Source: Bacteroidetes bacterium UBA4408 (GTDB lineage: Bacteria; Bacteroidota; Bacteroidia; UBA4408). Taken from it: a DNA stretch of 6,189 nt. The notes under the pieces are model-generated. The model was not told the DNA's origin. It saw nothing but the letters and a program-made list of their open reading frames with translations, and made no database searches. The DNA lies in NCBI GenBank assembly GCA_002389785.1, contig DGQS01000207.1, positions 1 to 6,189 on the forward strand. The letters are read 5' to 3'. The translations under genes and the position numbers were made by a program. The stretch's first letter is position 1. Every line of letters begins with the position of its first letter. Below are positions 1 through 6,158 of the stretch, piece by piece.

Positions 1-2
1 AA

Positions 3-803
3 ACATTGTCTCTTCTAACAAAAGATTCATTAGAATCTAACCGACTCATTGCAGCTTTGTATATGTCTGACTCTATGTTTATTCCTAAAAGTATAGAATA
101 TAACATGATACTCTCCGGTTCCAAATTTTACTGGGATGCACAGGATGCTTCTTTTAAAAGTGTTGAAAAAGTCAGCCTCGCATTTTTTGGCCCGGACGTA
201 ATTAAACGTCAGTATGATGCATACATTGAATTAGGATATGCTTATGAAAGTGATTTTGTGAATATTTATTTACAGAACAAATCCGGAAATTGGATTTATT
301 TTAAAATCAAACGAGGTCAGATGGGAATTGCTTCATCCGTTCCGGATGTTTATAATACAATCATTACATTAAAAGATGCGGAAAGAACCTACAGAGAAGG
401 AAAAAATGTAGTGTTTGAATTTATGCCGGCAGATTTAGGTATGCGCGATAATTTTATTGCCAGAATGGAAGACTTTAAAGAACGATTTAAAGTCGGAGCC
501 AATATCAATAAACCGGTTAACACCACACCTGCTGAAACTGTACCTGCCACACAACCGGTAACAACACCGGAAGAAAAGCCGGTAGCACCACAACCGGTAA
601 TACCTAAAGATGATTTCAAAAAAAGTTCCAAGAAACCATTTTCATTAGATGCACCGACACCTAAAAAAGAAACGGAGCCGGTAAATGAAACACCTGTAAA
701 AACGGAAGAAACACAGGGAAATTCAACAGTGCAGGATTCAACAACGGTGGAGCCAAAGGTTGTAAAACCAAAAACCACCGCTCCTAAGCCAAAACCAAAA
801 TAG
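3..803 (+). CDS. Hypothetical protein with Pro/Thr/Lys-rich C-terminal tail (5' partial)
   Basis: I do not recognise this protein. The frame is open to the left edge of the window, and the first possible start is only a TTG at position 6. The true start, and perhaps a signal peptide, probably lies outside the window, so I treat the gene as 5' truncated. Counting from that TTG, residues 1 to about 165 look like a folded domain with mixed hydrophobic and charged segments, including aromatic-rich stretches such as KFYWDAQDA and NWIYFKIKRG. From about residue 165 to 265 the chain is low in complexity and rich in Pro, Thr, Lys, Glu and Val, ending KTTAPKPKPK. This is typical of a disordered linker or envelope-spanning tail, and several Pro-Val steps are encoded by CCGGT. 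It ends in TAG, immediately followed in the same frame by the TTG start of the next gene, so the two are presumably co-transcribed. I am confident that it is coding; function is unknown. Confidence 0.75.
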   Translation, partial: TLSLLTKDSLESNRLIAALYMSDSMFIPKSIEYNMILSGSKFYWDAQDASFKSVEKVSLAFFGPDVIKRQYDAYIELGYAYESDFVNIYLQNKSGNWIYFKIKRGQMGIASSVPDVYNTIITLKDAERTYREGKNVVFEFMPADLGMRDNFIARMEDFKERFKVGANINKPVNTTPAETVPATQPVTTPEEKPVAPQPVIPKDDFKKSSKKPFSLDAPTPKKETEPVNETPVKTEETQGNSTVQDSTTVEPKVVKPKTTAPKPKPK

Positions 804-1460
804 TTGTTTTACTTTAAAAAAATATTCAGCTATATTTTTGATTTTCCAATAGAGAAAAGACAAAGCCGGTTTAGCGGTGAAGTAATAGTTTCTTTCCATA
901 AAGGACAATATAAATTAAGCACCACGAATGCCATCTATTCTTTTGGTAAAAACTACACTTCGTTTGGCATCGCATTTAAAACACTGGATATACAAAATAT
1001 AAATATTGAAAATGTTTTGGTGCTTGGTTTTGGATTAGGCAGTGTGGTGGATTTACTGGAACATCATCCCACGATAAAAATAATTACTGCAATAGATGCG
1101 GATGAAGTAATTATTCAACTCGCAGAAAAATATTTACAAACCGGACTGAAAAATAAGGTGACCTATCTTTGTGAAGATGCTGAAAAATACATTACCGGAA
1201 CCCGGCAAAAATTTGAGCTAGTTTTGGTTGATATTTTTATTGACGATACAACACCGGTACAATTTATGCAGCCTGCTTTTTTAAAGGAATTAAAGAAAAC
1301 AGTAGATTCAAACGGCATACTCTTATTTTCTAAAATAGACGATTCTCATAAAAGTAAGATTGAAAATTCCTTATTTGAAAAAAGTTTTACTGCAGTCTTC
1401 CCGGAAGCATTTTCTATAGATGCAAATGGAAATAAAATTTTTACATGGATAAACAGATGA
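804..1460 (+). CDS. Spermidine-synthase-like, class I SAM-dependent methyltransferase family protein
   Basis: This is a 218-residue protein with the fold of spermidine synthases and class I SAM-dependent methyltransferases, probably cytoplasmic. Motif I is VLVLGFGLGS (residues 71-80), the glycine loop that binds SAM or decarboxylated SAM. An acidic residue after strand 2 follows in AIDADE (96-101), then CEDAEKY (123-129), which fits the adenine-contacting acidic motif. VDIFIDDTTP (142-151) occupies the place of the catalytic loop. The glycine loop differs from the GGGDGG of true spermidine synthases, so polyamine synthesis is doubtful and the substrate is unknown. The N-terminus FKKIFSYIF followed by a beta-rich segment resembles short Bacteroidota members of this family, which supports starting at TTG 804. 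No in-frame ATG precedes the conserved region. The start has no visible Shine-Dalgarno sequence and directly follows the TAG of the upstream gene, which suggests translational coupling. The gene stops 15 bases before the first palindromic element. Confidence 0.82.
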   Translation: MFYFKKIFSYIFDFPIEKRQSRFSGEVIVSFHKGQYKLSTTNAIYSFGKNYTSFGIAFKTLDIQNINIENVLVLGFGLGSVVDLLEHHPTIKIITAIDADEVIIQLAEKYLQTGLKNKVTYLCEDAEKYITGTRQKFELVLVDIFIDDTTPVQFMQPAFLKELKKTVDSNGILLFSKIDDSHKSKIENSLFEKSFTAVFPEAFSIDANGNKIFTWINR

Positions 1461-1475
1461 AGAGGGTGAATTATT

Positions 1476-1606
1476 GATTAACGTTTTAGGGCTTGGCGAA
1501 GTGGGGGAAATCGAAGCACAAATGCTCAATATACCACGAATGTTGATTGAAGTAAGAATATTCAAATTTAGCACTTCTGACCCATTTTGCCAAACCCATG
1601 TTAGCT
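1476..1606 (+). repeat. attC-like imperfect palindrome, site B
   Basis: The outer ends are GATTAAC (1476-1482) and GTTAGCT (1600-1606), close to the integron R'' and R' core sites (RYYYAAC and GTTRRRY) but not perfect matches. TAAC and GTTA pair exactly and span 125 bp. The inner arms, 1489-1505 and 1581-1597, pair over 17 positions with one C-A mismatch and two G-T pairs. The loop of about 75 nt contains GCACAAATG (1516-1524) and a degenerate copy, CACGAATGTTGA (1535-1546). Site B shares about 33 of the first 45 positions, and its total length, with site A at 5083-5213. It lies between two convergent genes, 15 bases after one stop and 19 before the other, and could also act as a hairpin at the 3' ends of both transcripts. 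The palindrome is directly visible; a recombination role is inferred. Confidence 0.7.
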
Positions 1607-1614
1607 GTGGTTTT
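1600..1614 (+). repeat. Inward-facing inverted repeat, left copy
   Basis: The 15 nt reading GTTAGCTGTGGTTTT match, with one mismatch, the reverse complement of 5075-5089 (GTTAGCTGTGATTTT). The two copies point inward at both edges of the three-gene operon. This copy overlaps the right core of palindrome B, and the other overlaps the left core of palindrome A. They could be terminal repeats of an element or simply conserved ends of the palindrome family. Confidence 0.6.
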
Positions 1615-1625
1615 TCTTTTTGTCG

Positions 1626-2660
1626 CTAAAGTTTCTTTGTATTTATTATTTCGTATAGTTTGTTCCAATCAATGTTGTTAAGTAATTCGTGGTTCTTTTC
1701 AAATGAAATGCCTTGAATTTTAACTATAAAATTATATACGCTGTAGTCTGCACTAAGCCTTATTTTGTCTTCCTTTTCGTTTGGGATATTTTGTCCAAGT
1801 TGTACCCAAGTAACATATTGCTTACCCAGTTTACTGTCAATTTTTGGTTTCTTGCTATAATCATTTTGTTGCTTCATATCCTCGTTTTCTTGAAAAAATG
1901 AAACATCAACTAAATTATCAAATGCACTGTATGGTATTGTAAACTTTTCATTTAGCTTGAAAGGTATTTTTTTTAAAAGCGGTTGCACATCATTTGGATA
2001 TAAATCAATAGAAGTTTTGTTGTAAGTAAATACAACCGAAAAAGAACTTTGCATTTGATGAAAAGCACTTTCATCAGCAAGTAGTAATTTTTGTGCATTA
2101 GCTTCTTTCAAACCAGGAACTTTTATGTCGGCATAACTAACTCCACTTTTTATTTGTTTGTAAACTTCTTCATCATACTTTTTAGTAAGTTCTGTTAGGC
2201 TATCTTGTTTGGTCTGATAAATACTACTTAATTTATTTGCACCTTCCCCATATATTGATGGCAGATTAGCATAATAACCTATCAAAACAGGGCTTTTTAT
2301 ATTGCCTAAAAATAGTGCTGGTTCTTGCTCTTCTGTACAAGGAACGCCTGTTGGTATTGTTTTCCAATTATATTCTTGCTCATTTGAAAATGAAAATTCA
2401 TTATTTGACCATTTATTTTCATAACCGTAATTACTCCAATTTTGTAATGAACAATTGTCACAATAATTAATAGTGGCTTTGTTCATTGGCTCAAAAATGG
2501 CTTCACCTACCGTTTTGTATATTCTTTTGTAAATATTTAAAGCTCTTGTAGGGCAACCATAAGGGTTAGGTGCTCCGTCAATTCTTAACGTATCGCATTT
2601 TTGAGCTTGAGTATTTTGTAATGCCAATAGTAAAATTGCAAAAAATAGTATATTTTTCAT
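1626..2660 (-). CDS. Exported protein of unknown function, Cys-containing N-terminal half
   Basis: I do not recognise this 344-residue protein. It begins with a clear signal peptide, MKNILFFAILLLALQNTQAQ, probably cleaved after residue 20, so the mature protein should be periplasmic or at the outer membrane. All five cysteines fall in the first part (residues 22, 36, 67, 70 and 108), including a CDNC pair, which suggests disulphides or a metal site. The rest has none. A Lys/Glu-rich, probably helical stretch runs through about residues 145-195, and beta-rich, aromatic segments follow. I chose the ATG at 2658-2660 because it starts the signal peptide exactly and leaves a 10-base gap after the upstream stop. 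An in-frame ATG at 2687 would add nine residues and overlap that gene. It is the last gene of a three-gene operon and ends 19 bases before palindrome B. The reading frame is secure; function is unknown. Confidence 0.8.
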   Translation of the reverse strand: MKNILFFAILLLALQNTQAQKCDTLRIDGAPNPYGCPTRALNIYKRIYKTVGEAIFEPMNKATINYCDNCSLQNWSNYGYENKWSNNEFSFSNEQEYNWKTIPTGVPCTEEQEPALFLGNIKSPVLIGYYANLPSIYGEGANKLSSIYQTKQDSLTELTKKYDEEVYKQIKSGVSYADIKVPGLKEANAQKLLLADESAFHQMQSSFSVVFTYNKTSIDLYPNDVQPLLKKIPFKLNEKFTIPYSAFDNLVDVSFFQENEDMKQQNDYSKKPKIDSKLGKQYVTWVQLGQNIPNEKEDKIRLSADYSVYNFIVKIQGISFEKNHELLNNIDWNKLYEIINTKKL

Positions 2661-2670
2661 TTTAAAAAGT

Positions 2671-3903
2671 TTAATGTTTAAAACCATTCATAATCCAAAT
2701 AGGTAAACTTTCAACGCCTTCTTCACTATAAAAAGGGTTGTCATTTTCAATTTGTTTATTGGCTTCGTAGTCCATCCCATTTATAACAAATTCTTTGTAT
2801 TTATCTCGAGCTTCCGAATAAGTAAGTGGGGCAATCGTAATTCTTAAAAAAATTGAAATTGATACTTTATCATCTTCATATACATTTTGCCAATAAGCAT
2901 CTTGATTGATTTGATTGGTTTTCACTACTTTTTTGCTGAATTGACGTTCAATTTCTGCATTGCAGTAATCATTTGATGTATTTCTAAAATACAAAATATC
3001 AGATGATGGTACTACTTGTGCTAAAAATTCGCCAATGTTATTGTAATCGGCTGCTGCCTTGTAGGGTGGCATACGCATTTCGTTATCAATAATTGGTTGC
3101 TCAGAATTTGAAAGTGTAGTCCAAGTATTTACCACGTTTACTAAGGCTTCTATTTTTGATTTTACCTCTTCGGTAGCATTACTTGTTGATGATGATTGTG
3201 CACATTTTTCCTTATCCCCACCTTTAATAAAAGAGCGAATACAAAGGCTGTCCATTTTATTAATTTGTACCGGTACAAACCAATCGCTTATTTCTGCTCT
3301 ACTATTTTTAGGGTTGAACCTAACTTTTGGGGAAAAGCTGGGAAGACCATAATACTCAGCATCACGGGCAGTTGTATCTATTCCTTTGCCAGATACTATA
3401 TTACTCTCGCTGCAAGTATATCTTTTTTTTTCATTTTTTTGTTCGGCTATGGTATTAGTAGTGCCAATATGTTCTTGCCAAGTGCTTGTTCCATTTGCTA
3501 ATTGTTTGTATTTAGCCATTGTAGTATATGGATAAAAAACAGAAGTTACTTCGGTACTATCGTTTCTAAAATAATAAATTATACCCGTTTCATTGTCTAT
3601 ACTTTTTTCAATACCCCAAAGGGCTATTTGCCCCATTGTAATTAACTCAGTTTTTTCCTCTGTATGAGAGGTAACTTGAACCAATCCATTATTGGTTACA
3701 TTGGGTTTACTTAATCCTTCATCTTCTTTATGCAATGAATAGTTTTCTGGCTTTAATATTACTGCTATTTTGTAAAAAGTTGTATAGGAAAGTTTTTCTT
3801 TCAGGTATTCAAAATTGTTGTTTTGAGTAGTATTTACCTGACAATACATTTTTTGTGAACCAAATAAAGTGATTGCCAATATGTAAAAAATAATATTTTT
3901 CAT
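2671..3903 (-). CDS. Exported protein of unknown function
   Basis: I do not recognise this 410-residue protein. It starts with the signal peptide MKNIIFYILAITLFGSQ and probable cleavage near KMYC-Q (residues 18-22). The cysteine there lacks a good lipobox, so signal peptidase I export is more likely than lipidation. The mature chain is polar, rich in Asn, Thr, Ser, Glu and Lys, with no further membrane segment. Early segments such as IIYYFRNDSTEVTSVFYPY look beta-rich. Four more scattered cysteines occur (in YTCSES, SLCIRS, EKCAQS and DYCNAE), and EEVKSKIEALVNVVNTWTTL in mid-protein looks helical. Its start lies 8 bases after the OmpA-family gene's stop, and its own stop is 10 bases before the next start, so all three should share one transcript. 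A stable partnership with the OmpA-family protein is plausible from context only. No catalytic motif is visible. Confidence 0.8.
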   Translation of the reverse strand: MKNIIFYILAITLFGSQKMYCQVNTTQNNNFEYLKEKLSYTTFYKIAVILKPENYSLHKEDEGLSKPNVTNNGLVQVTSHTEEKTELITMGQIALWGIEKSIDNETGIIYYFRNDSTEVTSVFYPYTTMAKYKQLANGTSTWQEHIGTTNTIAEQKNEKKRYTCSESNIVSGKGIDTTARDAEYYGLPSFSPKVRFNPKNSRAEISDWFVPVQINKMDSLCIRSFIKGGDKEKCAQSSSTSNATEEVKSKIEALVNVVNTWTTLSNSEQPIIDNEMRMPPYKAAADYNNIGEFLAQVVPSSDILYFRNTSNDYCNAEIERQFSKKVVKTNQINQDAYWQNVYEDDKVSISIFLRITIAPLTYSEARDKYKEFVINGMDYEANKQIENDNPFYSEEGVESLPIWIMNGFKH

Positions 3904-3911
3904 TTCAAAAA

Positions 3912-5030
3912 TTATTTAATGGTTACAAATTCCACTCTACGATTTTCGGCTTTGCCTTCAAAGGTTTTATTGTCGCCTATGGGTTTAGTTTCGCCATAAC
4001 CTTTTGCAGTGAACCTTGAAGCATCAACACCCAAAGCTACCAACTTGGTTTTCACAGCATCAGCTCGTTCTTGCGAAAGCTGTAAGTTACTGGCATCATC
4101 TCCATCACTGTCGGTATGACCACCAATTTCAAATTTCAAATTAGTTTGCTCTTTCATTAATGCCACAATGCTATTAAGTGTACCCATACTTTCTGGTTTT
4201 ATAGTAGCTTTATTTACATCAAAGTTAATACCTCTGGCAATAAATTTCCCATCGGTTGCTAAAGTTTTGTAAGGCTCAGCACCGTCTTCAGCAATTTTTA
4301 CATTTTTAAAAAATACTTGAGGTCCATATTCTTTTGAAACACCATAGGCATACAACATAATTGTTTCAGGTTTGCCACTTGCAATTTGAGCATTCAAAAC
4401 TCGTTCGCTGTTTAAGTAAACTTTTATTGATTTTTCAGTTATGGCAATAGAAACGTGTACCCATTTATCGCAGAGGTCTTCTGATACTTGAACTTCATCA
4501 ATGGACTCTAACAGTTTACCTGCTTTGTAATTGCTTTCAAATCCTTTAAAAGTAGTTTTGCCTAATGCACCAATAATAATTGGCTTTGCATAGTCGCCAA
4601 TAGTTGGCACATTACGGGAGAGTTCCTGCTGGTCAGTTTGAAATTTTACTTGTATTGATGGAAATTTCAATTTTCCATTTCTTGCAGCTTCTAAAAATGT
4701 TTCGTTGTTGAAACGCCATAAATAATCAAATTCAATGGTGTAACGATTAACTGAAAGTTTTTTGTATTTACTGTTCAATCTTGGAAATGCAGATGGTTCA
4801 GCATCTAAAAAGCCCATTACATTTTCGTTGTTGATTTTTGAAACCTCCACAAGTCCTGTGTTTACAAGCCAATGCGATGGTATTTCGTCTGACTTTTCAT
4901 TTTGAAAGTTGTCGTCAAACATTACTTTGTCGCCTGGCACAAAGTCAAATTTTGCGTAGGCTTTTTCGTTTACTTGTGCTGTTGCAATGTTTATTGCCAT
5001 TGCTAAGATTGGTAAGAGTAATTTTTTCAT
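3912..5030 (-). CDS. OmpA-family protein with N-terminal LamG-like region
   Basis: This is an envelope protein of 372 residues, counted from the ATG at 5028-5030. The signal peptide MKKLLLPILAMAINIATAQ is followed at about residues 26-250 by a beta-rich region resembling the LamG-like sandwich found in Bacteroidota OmpA-family proteins (for example VPGDKVMFDDNFQNE, then EIPSHW). From about 265 to the end is a typical OmpA C-terminal, peptidoglycan-binding domain: FDVNKATIKPES, GGHTDSDGDDASNLQLSQER and GYGETKP, ending KAENRRVEFVTIK. Asp307 and Arg322 fit the diaminopimelate-binding pair. It lacks an obvious eight-strand OmpA barrel, so it is more likely a periplasmic or surface anchor than a porin. 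In-frame ATGs at 5060 and 5039 are also possible starts. I prefer 5030 because the signal peptide begins there and the preceding bases are A-rich. It is the first gene of the three-gene operon, starting just downstream of palindrome A, which should contain or adjoin its promoter. Confidence 0.9.
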   Translation of the reverse strand: MKKLLLPILAMAINIATAQVNEKAYAKFDFVPGDKVMFDDNFQNEKSDEIPSHWLVNTGLVEVSKINNENVMGFLDAEPSAFPRLNSKYKKLSVNRYTIEFDYLWRFNNETFLEAARNGKLKFPSIQVKFQTDQQELSRNVPTIGDYAKPIIIGALGKTTFKGFESNYKAGKLLESIDEVQVSEDLCDKWVHVSIAITEKSIKVYLNSERVLNAQIASGKPETIMLYAYGVSKEYGPQVFFKNVKIAEDGAEPYKTLATDGKFIARGINFDVNKATIKPESMGTLNSIVALMKEQTNLKFEIGGHTDSDGDDASNLQLSQERADAVKTKLVALGVDASRFTAKGYGETKPIGDNKTFEGKAENRRVEFVTIK

Positions 5031-5074
5031 TTTTATCATTGTTGTTGTATATTTTGTCATGGTGGTGTCGTTTT

Positions 5075-5089
5075 AAAATCACAGCTAAC
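5075..5089 (-). repeat. Inward-facing inverted repeat, right copy
   Basis: Read on the - strand this is GTTAGCTGTGATTTT, matching 1600-1614 at 14 of 15 positions in the opposite orientation. It lies at the operon-proximal end of palindrome A, upstream of the OmpA-family gene. No target-site duplication is evident outside the two copies. Confidence 0.6.
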
Positions 5090-5213
5090 GTCCGGCGGCT
5101 TTGCGTTGTGGGGGATTTTTAGCACAAATGTTCATACGAAGCACAAATGTTGAAACTTGCACAAATGTTTCTACGAAGCATGTCAGCCCCCATAACGAAA
5201 ACCGCTGTTATAG
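5083..5213 (+). repeat. attC-like imperfect palindrome, site A
   Basis: The outer ends are AGCTAAC (5083-5089) and GTTATAG (5207-5213). TAAC and GTTA pair and span exactly 125 bp, as in site B. The inner arms are 5095-5114 and 5187-5205. They pair throughout except for one C-A mismatch, one G-T pair and an unpaired G at 5103 in the left arm. An extra base in the left arm is a known attC trait that gives the folded strand its polarity, and it suggests the site reads on the + strand. The loop of about 72 nt holds three copies of GCACAAATGTT. The site occupies nearly all the space between the stop at 5226 and the operon start. The structure is visible directly; the attC identity is inferred from architecture and would be strengthened by an integrase elsewhere in the genome. 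Confidence 0.72.
5122..5180 (+). repeat. Three tandem-spaced copies of GCACAAATGTT
   Basis: Copies begin at 5122, 5141 and 5159, spaced 19 and 18 bases apart. The first and third belong to a longer 22-nt direct repeat (5122-5143 and 5159-5180, two differences) ending TACGAAGCA. One exact and one degenerate copy of the GCACAAATG core occur in the loop of site B with similar spacing (1516 and 1534). Confidence 0.8.
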
Positions 5214-5225
5214 CCAGTGCTTCTT

Positions 5226-6158
5226 CTATTTTTCAAATTTGTCCGCAAGTTTTATAGTCAATTTTTTGTCTTTGAGAATTAATAGAAGCCAAATCCAAAC
5301 AAAGAATGCAAGAATAAATGAAATGATTGTGTTCTGATTAAAAACCTCCTTTGCTGCTGGGTTTACTTGAAACTCTGCTATTGCTTGGTTAATTGTCAAA
5401 CCTTCTTTTACAAGCAATGCAATTACTGTCGTGGCATTAGCAAGTAGTATGCAAATGATGTTTGAGAGAACTATCAAATATTTTGTCAGTTTACCGTGTC
5501 GCCCCTTGAAATAGTCGTATCCTTTAAGTCCAAGAAAAGCGATAACCATTGCCATAGCTGAAGCAAGTCTTTCTAAATAAACTGCAATTAAAACCCAAGC
5601 AATAATTCCGGGAATTGAAAAAACCATTGTGCCTAAAAATCCTGTCAAATAGTTTTTTTCTTCTGAAATTCTTTCTCTCTCAACTTCGTAAAAACTATTT
5701 TCTGTCTGGCTGAAACAAGTTTTACAAAGTATTATGCCGCTGTCATTAAGGTTGTAAGAGTTGATTTTATCCTTTGTCCCACAGTTATGACATTTGTTTT
5801 GTTCGGGCAACTGTAGTCTTTTGAAAAGGTCAACCAAAAAGTCAAACAAGGAATAAACTGTCTTGAGTTTGGTAAAGGTTAAGTTTTCAGCAAATTGAAA
5901 GAAGATGCTATTGTCGCTAATTTCAAAGTTTGTAAACTTTAGATTTTTCTTGTTCGTGTCTAATTCTGTTTTGATTTGAAGTTTTTGTTCTTCCGTCAAG
6001 TTGTCAATTGTCGCTGTAACAAATTTAAACTGTGGATTACTTAGCAAACTTGCGTCTGCAACGTTGAAAAAGTAACCTTTGTAAAGTCCGAATACACCGT
6101 TCTGTGTCTTGTGCCAATCAAGTTCTTTGGCAATTTTTTTTGCTTTTGGAAAAATCAT
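5226..6158 (-). CDS. Zinc-ribbon membrane protein of unknown function
   Basis: This 310-residue protein has three parts. Residues 1 to about 118 form a soluble, mixed alpha/beta domain that I do not recognise. Residues 123-148 carry two pairs of cysteines, CHNC (123-126) and CKTC (145-148), a typical four-cysteine zinc ribbon. The remainder is membrane-embedded, with likely segments at about 171-194, 198-213, 226-250 and 277-296, and a charged loop KGYDYFKGRHGKL between the second and third. This layout resembles uncharacterised zinc-ribbon membrane proteins in several phyla, but I cannot assign a named family. There is no cleavable signal peptide, so the N-terminal and ribbon domains are probably cytosolic. 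The ATG at 6158 is the first start in the frame and is preceded by an A-rich stretch without a Shine-Dalgarno sequence. The gene ends 13 bases from palindrome A. It may be the single gene of a neighbouring cassette, but its upstream boundary lies outside the window. Confidence 0.8.
   Translation of the reverse strand: MIFPKAKKIAKELDWHKTQNGVFGLYKGYFFNVADASLLSNPQFKFVTATIDNLTEEQKLQIKTELDTNKKNLKFTNFEISDNSIFFQFAENLTFTKLKTVYSLFDFLVDLFKRLQLPEQNKCHNCGTKDKINSYNLNDSGIILCKTCFSQTENSFYEVERERISEEKNYLTGFLGTMVFSIPGIIAWVLIAVYLERLASAMAMVIAFLGLKGYDYFKGRHGKLTKYLIVLSNIICILLANATTVIALLVKEGLTINQAIAEFQVNPAAKEVFNQNTIISFILAFFVWIWLLLILKDKKLTIKLADKFEK

Larger units (their letters stand above)
1601..5207. mobile_element. 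Putative three-gene cassette bounded by attC-like sites
   Basis: If both palindromes are attC sites read on the + strand, crossover between G and TT at 1600/1601 and 5207/5208 would release a unit of about 3.6 kb holding the three secreted-protein genes and site A. The boundaries leave almost no spare DNA: the last stop lies about 20 bases from site B and the first start about 50 from site A. The unit is nearly free of CCGG, unlike the genes to its left. It is longer than usual for a cassette, and its genes run opposite to the inferred site orientation, so they would need their own promoter. No integrase gene, attI site or transposase is present. The boundaries are an inference from the repeats. 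Confidence 0.45.

Noticed and set aside
389..778. Open frame on the - strand, 129 codons
   Set aside because: It lies opposite the Pro/Thr-rich tail of the + strand gene. Its composition merely mirrors the repetitive codons there, and it has no recognisable features.
1489..1597. Intrinsic terminator
   Set aside because: The stem is followed by no T-run on the + strand next to the arm, and the loop of about 75 nt is far too long for a standard terminator. A weak terminating effect cannot be excluded.
3196..3501. Open frame on the + strand within the exported-protein gene
   Set aside because: It is fully inside a well-supported - strand gene with a signal peptide and tight operon spacing.
1600..5089. 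Classical transposon with target duplication
   Set aside because: Bases just outside the inverted repeats (CAT on the left, GTC on the right) do not match, and no transposase is encoded between them.
5115..5169. Bacteroidota-type promoters in the three ACATTTG repeats on the - strand
   Set aside because: Each copy resembles the -7 motif TAnnTTTG but lacks the leading T, and the 18-19 base spacing does not place a TTTG -33 box at the usual distance.
5122..5180. Short CRISPR array
   Set aside because: The repeats are only 11 nt with 7-8 nt gaps, lie within a palindrome loop, and have no cas genes nearby.
4838..5337. Two + strand open frames spanning the OmpA gene start and palindrome A
   Set aside because: They overlap the signal-peptide region of the OmpA-family gene, palindrome A and the end of the zinc-ribbon gene. 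Their Leu/Arg-rich or repeat-derived products look like chance frames.
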